Positions 9,215-18,530 of a stretch of 45,204 nucleotides of DNA are shown here, piece after piece. Below the pieces are notes generated by a model. That model was not told the origin of the DNA. It searched no databases and saw only the letters and a program-made list of their open reading frames with translations. This DNA is from Lysobacteraceae bacterium (GTDB taxonomy: Bacteria; Pseudomonadota; Gammaproteobacteria; Xanthomonadales; Xanthomonadaceae): contig JAISFF010000034.1 of the NCBI GenBank assembly GCA_031263725.1, positions 1-45,204 of the forward strand. The letters are read 5' to 3'. Made by a program: the position numbers and the translations under genes. Within the stretch, counting starts at the first letter, position 1. Every line of letters starts with the position of its first letter.

Positions 9215-10366
9215 TCAGTAGGAATTCGGGTTTTCGCCGAGGATGTCGGGAGTGACCTTGCCGTGCAGGACCCGATAGACCCAGGTGGTGTAACCCAGGA
9301 TGATCGGCATGAAGATCGCCGTGACCACCAGCATGTTCCACAGTGTCTTCTTCGTGCTGGAAGCATCCCACAGCGTCAGCCCGACATCGGGGGTGGATGA
9401 GGACGGCAGCATGAAGGGGAACACGGACAGGCCCACGGTCAGGATCACCCCGGTCAGGGCGAGCGAAGACGAGATGAAGGCCAGTCCGCCCTGGCGCCGC
9501 CAAAGGAACAGCGCGCTGCCGAGCGCGCCGACGACGCCCGAGGCCGGAGCCAGCCAGATCAGCGGCATTTCCTGGTAGTTCCGCATCCAGCCGCCCGCGG
9601 AGGTGGCGACCGTCTTCAGCAGTGGACTGGAAGGACCATCGGTGACCACCGGCGGTACCACATGATGGCCGGTCAGTCCCGTGGCGACCCAGACGCCCGC
9701 GGCAATGAACAGCAATGCGCCGACGATGGCGGCGATGGTGCCGTAGCGGGCCGCCCGCGCGGGCGGCTCGCCTTCGGTCTTCATCGACAGCATGCCCGCG
9801 CCATGCGCGACCAGCAGGCTCACGCTGACCAGCCCGGCGATCAGGGCGAACGGATTGAGCAGGCCGAACAGGTTGCCGGTGTAGACGGGACGCATGGCGA
9901 CTTCGTCGAAATGGAACGGCACGCCGACCACGACGTTGCCCATCGCCACGCCGAAGATCAGCGCCGGGATGAAGCCGCCGATGAACAGCGCGCGATCCCA
10001 ATTGGCGCGCCAGCGCGCGCTGGGCAGCTTGCTGCGGAACTTGAATCCGACCGGGCGCAGGATCAATGCGAACAGAACCAGGAACATCGCCAGGTAGAAG
10101 CCGGAGAAACTCACCGCATAGATGGCGGGGAACGCGGCGAAAATGCTGGCACCGGCGACGATCAGCCAGACCTGGTTGCCTTCCCACACCGGCCCGATGG
10201 TGTTGATCACCAGGCGCCGTTCCTCGTCGTTGCGCGCGACGAAGGGCAGCAGCGAAGCGACGCCCAGATCGAAGCCGTCGGCAATGGCGAAGCCGATGAA
10301 CAGCATGCCCAGAAGCAGCCACCAGACAAGGCGGAGCGTGGCGTAGTCAAGGGGGATCATATCCAT
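9215..10366 (-). CDS. cydB: cytochrome bd ubiquinol oxidase subunit II
   Basis: CydB is the second large inner-membrane subunit of the quinol oxidase that reduces O2 to water under low oxygen. The 383 residues hold eight to nine hydrophobic segments. The N-terminal signature FAIADGFDLGVASLLPF and the motif NTIGPVWEGNQVWLI are typical of the family, and the length is close to E. coli CydB (379). The ATG giving MDMIPLDYATL is preceded by GAGGA. It follows cydA with a 24-bp gap and precedes cydX, so cydABX are one operon. Confidence 0.97.
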   Translation of the reverse strand: MDMIPLDYATLRLVWWLLLGMLFIGFAIADGFDLGVASLLPFVARNDEERRLVINTIGPVWEGNQVWLIVAGASIFAAFPAIYAVSFSGFYLAMFLVLFALILRPVGFKFRSKLPSARWRANWDRALFIGGFIPALIFGVAMGNVVVGVPFHFDEVAMRPVYTGNLFGLLNPFALIAGLVSVSLLVAHGAGMLSMKTEGEPPARAARYGTIAAIVGALLFIAAGVWVATGLTGHHVVPPVVTDGPSSPLLKTVATSAGGWMRNYQEMPLIWLAPASGVVGALGSALFLWRRQGGLAFISSSLALTGVILTVGLSVFPFMLPSSSTPDVGLTLWDASSTKKTLWNMLVVTAIFMPIILGYTTWVYRVLHGKVTPDILGENPNSY

Positions 10367-10390
10367 CAACGTATTCCTCGCGGTACTCGA

Positions 10391-11971
10391 TCAGGCATGG
10401 GATCCGGGCGGGAGCGCCGGCTGGGGCGCGCTTGCCGGAGCGGGTTGCGGCAGCTCGTCATGCGGTCCCTTGCGGATCACGTGCAATAGCAGCTTGACCT
10501 CGATCACCGCCAGCACGGTGTACAGCAACACGAATCCGATCAGCGAAATGAGGATGTCGCGCAAGGCCAGGCCGGAAGCGGCGTAGAAGGTCGGCAGCAC
10601 GCCATCGATGGCCCAGGGTTGGCGGCCGTACTCGGCGACGAACCAGCCGCATTCGCATGCGATCCAGGGCAGCGGCAGGCCCCACAACGCCAGTTTCAGG
10701 AACCAGCGCTTGTCTTCCAGCTTGCCGGTGGTGCTGAGCCAGAAGGCGACCACGAACAAGGCGATGAAGTAGAAGCCCAGCAGCGCCATCACGCGGAACG
10801 ACCAGAACATCGGTAGCACCTCGGGCACCGTATCCATGGCCGCCTGCGTGATCTCCTGCCCGGTGGCGTTGCCGATGTCCTCGCGGTAGCGTTTCAGCAG
10901 CAGGCCATGACCGAGGTCGCGCCAGCGCGCATCGAACTCCACGCGCGCCTGTGCATCGTTGCGGTCCGCCCGTAGCCGTTGCAATGCCGCGTAGGCCTGC
11001 TGGCCGCTGACGATCCTGTCCCTGGCCTCCGCCACCAGATCGTTGACGCCCGGCACGGTGCCGGTGAGCGAACGGGTGGTGATGATGCCGGCGGCCCAGG
11101 GGATGCGGATCTCGAAATCGTTCCTGTGCGCTTTCTGGTCGGGCCAGGCCACCGCCACGAAATCGGCCGGCGGCGGCTCGGTTTCCCACATGGCTTCCAT
11201 CACCGCCAGTTTCATCTTCTGGTGTTCGGTGGCCAGATAGCCGCTTTCATCGCCCAGCACCACCACCGACAGCGCCGACGCCAGACCGAAGCTGGCGGCG
11301 ACCGCCAGCGAGCGGCGCGCGAGATCGCGGTGTTTGCCGCGCAGCAGGTAGAACGCGCTGATGCCCATCACGAAGATCGCGCCGGTGACATAGCCGGCGC
11401 TGGCGGTATGCACGAACTTGGCCTGCGCGACCGGGTTGAACAGCACCGCGGCGAAGTCGTTGACCTCCATGCGCATGGTGTCGGGGTTGAACACCGCGCC
11501 GACCGGGTTCTGCATCCAGCCGTTGGCGATCAGAATCCACAAGGCGGAGAAATTCGCGCCCAGTGCGGTCAACCATGTCACCACGAGATGCTGGACCCTG
11601 GAGAGGCGGTTCCAGCCGAAGAAGAACAGTCCGATGAAGGTGGCTTCCAGGAAGAAGGCCATCAATCCCTCGATCGCCAGTGGCGCGCCGAAGATGTCGC
11701 CGACATATTGGCTGTAGTAGGCCCAGTTCATGCCGAACTGGAACTCCATCACGATGCCGGTCGCCACGCCCATGGCGAAGTTGATGCCGAACAGCGTGCC
11801 CCAGAAGATCGTCATCCTTCGCCAGATGTCCTTGCCGGTCATCACGTAGACGCTTTCCATGATGGCGATCAGGAAGGAAAGCCCCAGCGTCAGCGGTACG
11901 AACAGGAAGTGGTACATCGCGGTCAATGCGAATTGCAGCCGCGACAACTCGACAACGGTAGCGTCGATCAT
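10391..11971 (-). CDS. cydA: cytochrome bd ubiquinol oxidase subunit I
   Basis: CydA carries the quinol site and the three haems (b558, b595, d). Residues expected as ligands are visible: His21 in TAMYHFLFVP and His188 in KFVHTASAGY, equivalent to E. coli His19 and His186. The signature GWFVAEYGRQPW is present near residue 445. The length of 526 fits the long Q-loop form. The C-terminus is Pro/Ala-rich. The gene is divergent from cydDC, so the 332-bp space upstream should contain promoters for both units; bd oxidases are usually raised by low oxygen, but I see no clean FNR/ANR box here. Confidence 0.98.
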   Translation of the reverse strand: MIDATVVELSRLQFALTAMYHFLFVPLTLGLSFLIAIMESVYVMTGKDIWRRMTIFWGTLFGINFAMGVATGIVMEFQFGMNWAYYSQYVGDIFGAPLAIEGLMAFFLEATFIGLFFFGWNRLSRVQHLVVTWLTALGANFSALWILIANGWMQNPVGAVFNPDTMRMEVNDFAAVLFNPVAQAKFVHTASAGYVTGAIFVMGISAFYLLRGKHRDLARRSLAVAASFGLASALSVVVLGDESGYLATEHQKMKLAVMEAMWETEPPPADFVAVAWPDQKAHRNDFEIRIPWAAGIITTRSLTGTVPGVNDLVAEARDRIVSGQQAYAALQRLRADRNDAQARVEFDARWRDLGHGLLLKRYREDIGNATGQEITQAAMDTVPEVLPMFWSFRVMALLGFYFIALFVVAFWLSTTGKLEDKRWFLKLALWGLPLPWIACECGWFVAEYGRQPWAIDGVLPTFYAASGLALRDILISLIGFVLLYTVLAVIEVKLLLHVIRKGPHDELPQPAPASAPQPALPPGSHA

Positions 11972-12303
11972 GGCGAATCAGATCCTTCATGCGCCTCAGG
12001 ATTGGCAGCGCACAGGTTGGGATATGTGCCTGCCACTCTAGTCCAGGGTGAAGTGTGCGTAATGTGACGGATTGTCGCGGAATCGTGCCGGCGCCCGAAA
12101 TGGAACATAGCGACATGTCCGTTCATCGCGGAACGGCGGGAACTGCGGTCGCGCATGGTATCGATGGCATCGCGCGCGAATTCGCAATGAAGAAAACAAA
12201 CGAAACGCGACGATTTGCAAAACATGTATCGCCTCGGTAACGTCTCGCCACGCATTGCGCCGCCCGGCGGACCTTCCTCCATTCGCTACACAGAGTTCAT
12301 TCC
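11972..12303. other. divergent promoter region between cydA and cydD
   Basis: No gene is supported. The space must hold the outward promoters of cydABX and cydDC. I searched by eye for an FNR/ANR palindrome (TTGAT-N4-ATCAA) and found none. ACATAGCGACATGT around 12103-12118 is a weak repeat of unclear meaning. Confidence 0.55.
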
Positions 12304-14007
12304 TTGACGACAGAGCCGGTGTCGAAATCGTCCCGCCGCGAACAGTTGCGCCGCCTGGACCGCCTGGGTGCACCCGCGAAACCGGCGCTGCGTGGGATGG
12401 GGCTGTGCGCCGTCGCCTCCGGTTTGTTGCTGATTCCGCAATCGGCGCTGATCGCCACCCTGGTGCAGCGTTGCCTGGTCGATCAGCGGGCGCCGGCTCT
12501 GTCGGCATGGCTGTTCGTCGCGGTCGCCGTCGTGGCATTGCTGCGCGCGCTGCTGGGCTGGTGCGGACAGCGCCTGGGCGACAGCGCCATCGAGACGATC
12601 CAGGTCAGGATGCGGGCGGGATTGATCCGGCGACTGTTCGCTCGCGGCGTACCGTGGCTGCGGCGTCAGTCCAGTGGCGCATTGAGCGAATTGCCGGGCA
12701 CGCATGTCGACTCGATGCGGCCTTATTTCACCGGATACCTCTCCGCGCGCATGGAACTGGTCGCCGTGCCGCTGGCGATGCTGGGCGCGGTCTTCAGCGT
12801 GGACGTTGTGGTGGGAGTGATCCTGTTGCTGGCGATGCCGCTGATCCCGGTGTTCATGGCGTTGACCGGCTGGGGAGCGGAAGCGGCCAGCCGCGGGCAG
12901 CTGAAATCGTTGACCCGGATGAGCGGCCATTTCGCCGATCGCTTGCGCGGCCTTGGACTGATCCGGGTGTATGGCCGCGGGGCCGCGGAGCTGGCCGGAG
13001 TCGCGAATGCGGCCGAAGGCGTGCGCGCGGGCAGCATGAAAGTATTGAGGATTGCGTTTCTTTCTTCGGCGGTGCTGGAATTCTTTGCCTCGATCAGTGT
13101 CGCCCTGGTCGCGGTGTACCTGGGCCTGACGCATCTGGGGATGCTCGCATTGCGCAGCGCGCCGTTGACGTTGGGCGGCAGCCTGTTCTGCCTGTTGCTG
13201 GCACCCGAATACTTCGCGCCGATGCGCCGGCTCGCCGCGCACTACCACGACCGCGCCGCGGCGCTGGCGGCGCTCGATGAAATCGAACAGGTCCTGCCGG
13301 AAAACAGGGAAAGCGCAAATGGAAGCGGTGCGGCGAGTGAGCGGTCTGCCGGATCGCCTGACCGGCCCGTCGCTGTCATTGCACGCGATCTGCATGTGCG
13401 GCATGCGGGCGCGACGCAGGATGTGATCGCAGGACTCGATTTCGAATTGAAACCCGGCGAGCGCGTCGCCTTGGCCGGCCCCAGCGGCGGCGGCAAGAGC
13501 ACATTGCTGGAAACGCTGGCTGGCTGGTTGAAGCCGTCCGGGGGAACGCTGGAAATCACGCCGGCGGGCAGCCGGGTCGGCTATGCGCCGCAACGTCCTT
13601 TCCTGTTCCATGGAACCATCGCCGAAAACCTGTTGTTGGCGCGACCGGATGCCAGCCGTGCGGAGCTGGAGCAGGCGGCCGAGGCGGCACAGGTCATGCG
13701 TTTCGTCCGGCGCCTTCCGGCCGCGCTGGAAACGGTGATCGGCGAACGCGGTTTCGGTCTTTCCGGCGGCGAAGCGAGACGGATCGCGTTGGCGCGCCTG
13801 TACCTGTGGTCGCCGGATCTGTTGTTGCTGGATGAGCCGACCGCCTTTCTCGATCCGCAGACCGAAGCGGATCTGTTGCGGGAACTGGCCGTCTTCGCAA
13901 GGGGCCGGACGCTGCTGATCGCGACGCACAGTCGCGCCGCCATGCATGTCGCCGACCGCGTCTTTTCGCTGCAACCGGCGGATGCGAAGCGGAAAGTGGC
14001 GTCATGA
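12304..14007 (+). CDS. cydD: thiol reductant ABC exporter subunit CydD
   Basis: CydD is half of the CydDC heterodimer, an inner-membrane ABC transporter needed for assembly of cytochrome bd and linked to cysteine, glutathione or haem movement. The 567 residues comprise a six-helix membrane domain (to about residue 320) and an ATPase domain. The latter has Walker A GPSGGGKSTLLE, the signature LSGGEARRIALARL and Walker B LLLLDEPTAFLD. The only start that keeps a normal N-terminus is a TTG (coding MTTEPVSK), with a poor ribosome site; a GTG six codons later is an alternative. It overlaps cydC by four bases. Confidence 0.93.
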   Translation: MTTEPVSKSSRREQLRRLDRLGAPAKPALRGMGLCAVASGLLLIPQSALIATLVQRCLVDQRAPALSAWLFVAVAVVALLRALLGWCGQRLGDSAIETIQVRMRAGLIRRLFARGVPWLRRQSSGALSELPGTHVDSMRPYFTGYLSARMELVAVPLAMLGAVFSVDVVVGVILLLAMPLIPVFMALTGWGAEAASRGQLKSLTRMSGHFADRLRGLGLIRVYGRGAAELAGVANAAEGVRAGSMKVLRIAFLSSAVLEFFASISVALVAVYLGLTHLGMLALRSAPLTLGGSLFCLLLAPEYFAPMRRLAAHYHDRAAALAALDEIEQVLPENRESANGSGAASERSAGSPDRPVAVIARDLHVRHAGATQDVIAGLDFELKPGERVALAGPSGGGKSTLLETLAGWLKPSGGTLEITPAGSRVGYAPQRPFLFHGTIAENLLLARPDASRAELEQAAEAAQVMRFVRRLPAALETVIGERGFGLSGGEARRIALARLYLWSPDLLLLDEPTAFLDPQTEADLLRELAVFARGRTLLIATHSRAAMHVADRVFSLQPADAKRKVAS

Positions 14008-15692
14008 AACAACGGCTGCGAGGCGTTGTCCGGCTGTTCCGGCATCAGGCGGGCCTGGTCGTCGCGACGGCCATGCTGCTGTTGTTGACCCTGGGCGCGG
14101 GCGTGGGGCTGTTGACCCTGTCCGGCCATTTCCTGACCGCGGCAGCGTTGGCCGGGGGCACGGCGGCGACCTTCAACCTGTTCGGGCCTGCGGCGGGCAT
14201 CCGCGCGCTGACGTTCGTCCGCATCCTTTCCCGGTACGCCGAAAAACTGTTGGGTCACGAGGCCACGCTGCGGCTGGCGCGGGATCTGCGTGTCTGGTTC
14301 TTCCGCAGGGTGTTGCCGCTGGCGCCGTTGTCGCTGGGCCGCGAACGTGCGGGCGATCTGCTGGCGCGGCTGGTCGCGGACATCGAAGCCGTGGATGGAA
14401 TCTGGGTGCGCGCGGTGGGGCCATTGCTGGCCCTGCTACTGCTGATCGTTGGAGTCGTGGGCGCATGCATCTGGGTTTTGCCGTCGGTCGGGTTCTGGAT
14501 CAGCGGCGTGTTGTTGCTGGTTGTCCTGAGCATGCCTTTGACCATGGGACACGCCCGGACGCTGGAACAGGCGCAGGCGCAGGCGCGCGCAGCGTTGCGC
14601 CAGTCGGTCCAGGAGGGACTGGAAGGGGTGGCGGATTTGCAAGCGCTGGGCGGTCTCGATCGCCAGGCCGCGCATGTGGATCATCAGAGCCGGGTGCTGG
14701 CAGTGGCTGATCGCCGCCTGCAGGGCCGCTTGGCGATGGCGACGCTCGTGCATGGCGTGGCCACGGCATTGGGTCTGAGCGGGCTGCTCTGGTTGGGCAC
14801 CACGGCCGCCGCGCAGGGCCATGTTTCGGCGCCGGAAGCCGTGGCGCTGCTGTTCGCCGGCGTTGCGACATTCGAGGCCATGGCGGGAGTGGGGCTGGCA
14901 TGGCAATCGTTGCGCGCCGCGCTGATTTCGCTGGGGCGTCTGCAGCAGATCGTGGACAGGACCCCGGCCGTGGCCGATCCGGCCGGACCGCAATCGTTGC
15001 CGGAGCGTGCCGGGTTGCATCTGGAGGGTGTGGTGATGGCGTGGAGCCACGATGGCGTGGAGCGCCGGGTCCTGGACGATGTTCGATTGCGCCTGCCTTA
15101 TGGCGGACGCATCGCGATCCACGGCGACAGCGGCGCGGGTAAATCCTCGTTGCTGGCGCTGCTGTTGCGTCTGCGCGATCCGGACGCGGGTGCGATCCGG
15201 TATGGCGATATCGATCTGCGGGATGCGGCGCAGGCCGATTGGCATCGGCATATCGCCTGGCTGCCCCAGGATGCGATGGTGTTCGCGGGAAGCATCCGCG
15301 ACAACCTTCGGCTCGGAGCGCCGGAAGCGGACGATGCGAAGCTGTGGTGGGCGCTGGATCGGGTTCTGCTTGCCGACGTGGTACGCAGGTTGCCGGAGCA
15401 GCTCGATGCCTGGCTGCTTGAAGGCGGCGTCAATCTGTCGGCCGGTCAGTCCCGCCGATTGGCCCTGGCGCGAGTCCTGTTGCGGGATGCACCGATCCTG
15501 TTGCTGGACGAACTGACCGAAGGACTGGATGCGGACACGGCCAGCGCCGTATTGCGCAATGTGGCGGATGCTGTCCGGGGCCGCAGTCTGGTGATCATCA
15601 CCCACGACGAGCTTCCCGCCGCTATCGTGGATGCGCATTACCTGCTGCGCGACGGGCGACTGCAATTGCTGCCTCCGGACGAAGCGAGATGA
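14004..15692 (+). CDS. cydC: thiol reductant ABC exporter subunit CydC
   Basis: The partner of CydD: 562 residues with six membrane helices and a C-terminal ATPase. Visible motifs are Walker A HGDSGAGKSSLLALL, the signature LSAGQSRRLALARVLL and Walker B ILLLDELTEGLD. In the last, Leu replaces the usual Pro after the catalytic Glu, and the signature reads LSAGQ instead of LSGGQ, an asymmetry often tolerated in ABC heterodimers. The ATGA overlap with cydD implies coupled translation. A short hairpin follows the stop codon. The cydDC pair lying next to cydABX makes the bd module complete in one place. Confidence 0.95.
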   Translation: MKQRLRGVVRLFRHQAGLVVATAMLLLLTLGAGVGLLTLSGHFLTAAALAGGTAATFNLFGPAAGIRALTFVRILSRYAEKLLGHEATLRLARDLRVWFFRRVLPLAPLSLGRERAGDLLARLVADIEAVDGIWVRAVGPLLALLLLIVGVVGACIWVLPSVGFWISGVLLLVVLSMPLTMGHARTLEQAQAQARAALRQSVQEGLEGVADLQALGGLDRQAAHVDHQSRVLAVADRRLQGRLAMATLVHGVATALGLSGLLWLGTTAAAQGHVSAPEAVALLFAGVATFEAMAGVGLAWQSLRAALISLGRLQQIVDRTPAVADPAGPQSLPERAGLHLEGVVMAWSHDGVERRVLDDVRLRLPYGGRIAIHGDSGAGKSSLLALLLRLRDPDAGAIRYGDIDLRDAAQADWHRHIAWLPQDAMVFAGSIRDNLRLGAPEADDAKLWWALDRVLLADVVRRLPEQLDAWLLEGGVNLSAGQSRRLALARVLLRDAPILLLDELTEGLDADTASAVLRNVADAVRGRSLVIITHDELPAAIVDAHYLLRDGRLQLLPPDEAR

Positions 15693-15713
15693 CGCAGGCG
15701 CGTTTTGCCTGCG
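15693..15713 (+). terminator. hairpin after cydC
   Basis: CGCAGGC and GCCTGCG form a 7-bp stem around a T-rich loop directly after the cydC stop. There is no T-run after the stem, so it is at best a weak or factor-assisted terminator between the convergent cydC and receptor genes. Confidence 0.35.
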
Positions 15714-15800
15714 CCGAATCCCGATCCTCTATGGTGTTTCCCCGATGAAGGCGATGCCGGTCGATATATGCCGACATCGCCCAGATCGGAAATGAGCGCG

Positions 15801-17966
15801 TCAGAAATAAGCGCGAATGCCGAATGCGACGCCACGCCCAGGCAGTGGGGCATAGTCGCGCAGCAGTGACGTATGCGGCTGCACTTCCCGGTCGGTCAGG
15901 TGGGTGCCGTCGAGGAACAGCTCCCAACTGTTGCTGTCGTTGCGATCCCAGCGGTAGGCCAGATGCGCGTCCACCAGCGTATAGCCGCTGCTGGGCGCCT
16001 CGTTGGCGGCCACGTCGTCCTGCTTCTGATAGCGGACTGCGCCGATGGAAGCACGCAGGCCGCCGTGTGCCCAGTTCAATTCCATGCCGAAACGCGCCGG
16101 CGCGATCCGCGGCAGATAACCACTGTTGGACAGGTTTGTCCGGTAGTCGTGCCGATGGCCGTCATGCGGTACGGAAAAGTCCACGCTGCGCGAACCGCTT
16201 CCGTCCAGTTGGGCGCGAATGTAATCGCCGAACAGGCGCAGATCCCATTGCCCGAAGGCACTGGAGTCGGCCAGATGGAAGACGGCTTCCGCTTCGATGC
16301 CTTTGAATACGGCGTCTTGCTGCGTCCACAAGCGCACGGGCAGCGCGTCCTCGGTGATTCCGGTGTCGGCCAGGTAGATGAAGTTCTTGAATCGAGTCTG
16401 GTAAAGCGACAGCTTGAGATCGCCCCATCCGTGATGGACGTGCATGCCGAGTTCGGCACGCAGGCCACGCTCGCTATCCAGTCGCTGGTCGCCTGTCTCC
16501 AGCGAACGCGTGGCGACATGCGCGCCCGCCGAGTAAAGCTCCTCGTTGGTGGGCGCGCGCTCGGACCGGTCCAGACCGGCGCGCAGTTCCACATGCTCGC
16601 TGACGCTCCACAATCCGGCGGCGGAAAAATTCAGCGCATTGAAGTCGCGGTTCCGGAAACCATCGGCGGGTTTCAGCGAGATGCGGTCGTAACGGCCTCC
16701 CAACTCCAGCTTGAGCGGGCCGAACGGTCGATCCTGCACGACGAAAACGCCCCAGTTCCGTGTTTCGGTAGCGGGGACGAAAGCTTCCTCGCCCCTGGCG
16801 GTGAAGTCCGCATGGCCGAACTGCAATCCGAACGCGCCATTCCAGCCCGCCCACGGCGCCTGTACGGCTTCCAGGCGGCCTTCCAGCCCCTTGTGGGTGA
16901 ACCGTGTCGCGGCCTGTCCGTTTTCCAGTTCGGTGTGTTCGTAGTCGGTATACGCGGCCCGCAGGTTGAGATTCTTCAGGAACGATGCCGGGTCGTACAG
17001 GCCGGTTTTCAGATCGAAACGGTTTTGGGTCAGATCGATGCGCACGCTGCCCTCGTCATCGTGGGGGAGCGGGGAATCGTGATCGTGTCCGTGGTCATGG
17101 TCGTCACCTTCCACATGGACATGTGCCCCATTGGGGATGCCGTAATTGCTGCGATACGTACTGGCAGCAAATCCGAAATAGCCGGGTTCGCCAAGCCAGG
17201 TAGCGCCTACCGCGCCGGCGCGGGTCTTGATCGAACTGTTTTCGAGCCGGCCTTTTTTGCTGTCGCCGCCTTCTTCCTCGCGCAGTTCCCGGGTCAGTGC
17301 ATAGCCGGGAATATCGTAGTCATCGGTATTGCGGACCAGGCCGTCCACATGGATGACCCAATTGCCGTTGACGCCATCCAGCCGGAACATTCCGCTGCGC
17401 TCGTCGTTGACGGTGTTGCCGCGGATCTCGGCACGGCCGCTGAGCGGGCGATCGGGAAGGTCGCGGGCGATCCTCCCGTCCACCACGTTGACCGCGCCGC
17501 CGATGGCGCCATTGCCGAACAGCAGTGTGGCGGGCCCCTTCAGCACTTCGATCTGGTCGGTCAGAAACGGTTCCACGGCCGTGGCGTGGTCGGCGCTGAC
17601 CGTGGACACGTCCTGCGTGTCCATGCCGTTGACGAGTACCTGGACCCTCGGACCCTCTTGGCCGCGGATGATCGGGCGGCCTACGCCGGGGCCGAAATAG
17701 CTGGTTTGTACTCCTGGCAATTTGGATACGGTATCGCCGAGCGTCGCGGCTTTCACGGCATCCAATTGCTCGCCGTACAACACTTCGACGGGCCGTGCCG
17801 ACGACTCGGCATCGCTTTGCTGCGGAGTGGCGGTGACGCTGACGGTGGGAAGCTCGGTCGGCTCATGCGCCAGCGCCGCCAGCGTCGGGAAGATGGCCAG
17901 GCCGATGGCGTAACTGATTGATTTGACTTCGATGAAATGGCGGAATCGGGTGTTGGAAGAGAGCAT
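15801..17966 (-). CDS. ZnuD-like TonB-dependent outer-membrane receptor (probable zinc uptake)
   Basis: The 721-residue protein has a signal peptide (to about ALAHEP) and a TonB-box-like segment (LPTVSVTATP). The plug domain (~55-165) contains GRPIIRGQEGPRVQVLVNG and QIEVLKGPATLLFGNGAIGG. A 22-strand barrel follows and ends in the aromatic FGIRAYF. A surface loop around residues 280-300 is a His/Asp cluster (HVHVEGDDHDHGHDHD), as in ZnuD zinc receptors. It is divergent from a MerC-like gene, with a Zur-like operator between them, so zinc scarcity probably switches it on. The ribosome site at the chosen ATG is poor. Zinc is inferred from the histidine loop and the operator; another metal or haem is not excluded. 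Confidence 0.9.
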   Translation of the reverse strand: MLSSNTRFRHFIEVKSISYAIGLAIFPTLAALAHEPTELPTVSVTATPQQSDAESSARPVEVLYGEQLDAVKAATLGDTVSKLPGVQTSYFGPGVGRPIIRGQEGPRVQVLVNGMDTQDVSTVSADHATAVEPFLTDQIEVLKGPATLLFGNGAIGGAVNVVDGRIARDLPDRPLSGRAEIRGNTVNDERSGMFRLDGVNGNWVIHVDGLVRNTDDYDIPGYALTRELREEEGGDSKKGRLENSSIKTRAGAVGATWLGEPGYFGFAASTYRSNYGIPNGAHVHVEGDDHDHGHDHDSPLPHDDEGSVRIDLTQNRFDLKTGLYDPASFLKNLNLRAAYTDYEHTELENGQAATRFTHKGLEGRLEAVQAPWAGWNGAFGLQFGHADFTARGEEAFVPATETRNWGVFVVQDRPFGPLKLELGGRYDRISLKPADGFRNRDFNALNFSAAGLWSVSEHVELRAGLDRSERAPTNEELYSAGAHVATRSLETGDQRLDSERGLRAELGMHVHHGWGDLKLSLYQTRFKNFIYLADTGITEDALPVRLWTQQDAVFKGIEAEAVFHLADSSAFGQWDLRLFGDYIRAQLDGSGSRSVDFSVPHDGHRHDYRTNLSNSGYLPRIAPARFGMELNWAHGGLRASIGAVRYQKQDDVAANEAPSSGYTLVDAHLAYRWDRNDSNSWELFLDGTHLTDREVQPHTSLLRDYAPLPGRGVAFGIRAYF

Positions 17967-17993
17967 ATGGGGAGTCGGAATTGAAATCGGTCA

Positions 17994-18019
17994 GAAATGT
18001 TATAATATATCCAAATGTG
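17994..18019. promoter_or_regulatory. Zur-like operator overlapping a -10 element
   Basis: The site GAAATGTTATAATATATC carries the Zur-type dyad GTTATA-N-TATATC, one base away from the perfect GTTATA-N-TATAAC core known in enterobacterial Zur boxes. It lies between the divergent receptor and MerC-like genes, both expected to be zinc-regulated. It also contains a perfect -10 hexamer, TATAAT at 18001-18006, pointing towards the MerC-like gene, so a bound repressor would block RNA polymerase there. Confidence 0.7.
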
Positions 18020-18039
18020 ATTTGAAGATATTTGATGGC

Positions 18040-18453
18040 ATGAGCTCCTCCTCCCGCCATTTGCTGGACCGATTCGGCGCCACGGGTTCGCTGCTTTGCG
18101 CCGTGCATTGCGCATTGACGCCGCTGTTGCTGGCGGCGATTCCTTCGTTGGGCCTGTCCCTGTGGACACATCATGGGCTTGAGCTGGGCCTGGTGGTGTT
18201 CGTAACCTGCCTTGGCCTGTTCAGCCTGATGTGGGGCTACCGGCGGCATCGGATGTTTCATCCGTTGCTCATCCTGGTCCTGGGCCTGGCGACGTTGTGG
18301 GCAGGCATCACCGTCCATGCATTGCACGCATCCACGATCCCGCATGCCATCACGATGACCATCGGCGGCGTTCTGGTGGCCGCGGCGCACATGATCAATC
18401 TGCGTCTCAACCATGCCCATGCCCGTGTTCATGATGAGCGCTGTGCTCACTGA
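18040..18453 (+). CDS. MerC-domain membrane protein
   Basis: The 137-residue protein has four hydrophobic segments and an early CAVHC motif (LLCAVHCALTPLL) in the first helix, the vicinal-cysteine pattern of MerC metal-binding transporters. The C-terminus is His-rich (NHAHARVHDERCAH). MerC proper takes up mercury, but there are no other mer genes here. The neighbour is a zinc-type receptor and the shared spacer has a Zur-like site, so a role in zinc handling at the inner membrane is more likely. The first ATG after the operator is used; its ribosome site is weak. Confidence 0.82.
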   Translation: MSSSSRHLLDRFGATGSLLCAVHCALTPLLLAAIPSLGLSLWTHHGLELGLVVFVTCLGLFSLMWGYRRHRMFHPLLILVLGLATLWAGITVHALHASTIPHAITMTIGGVLVAAAHMINLRLNHAHARVHDERCAH

Positions 18454-18530
18454 GCCTGGCATGCTAGGCTTTGCGGCCTGAGCGCGCCCGGAGCGCGCCT
18501 GTCTTGATTGAAATTTAGGAGCCAAAACGA

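Noticed and set aside
11972-12303. FNR/ANR box for the cyd operons
   Set aside because: No TTGAT-N4-ATCAA-like palindrome was found in the divergent spacer.
12286-13974. A long open frame antisense to cydD
   Set aside because: It is the complement of a gene with full ABC motifs and its protein is Gln/Arg-rich, as expected from an antisense GC-rich frame.
15873-17921. A 682-residue frame antisense to the TonB receptor
   Set aside because: It mirrors the receptor codons; no signal peptide or domain, while the receptor has plug and barrel motifs.
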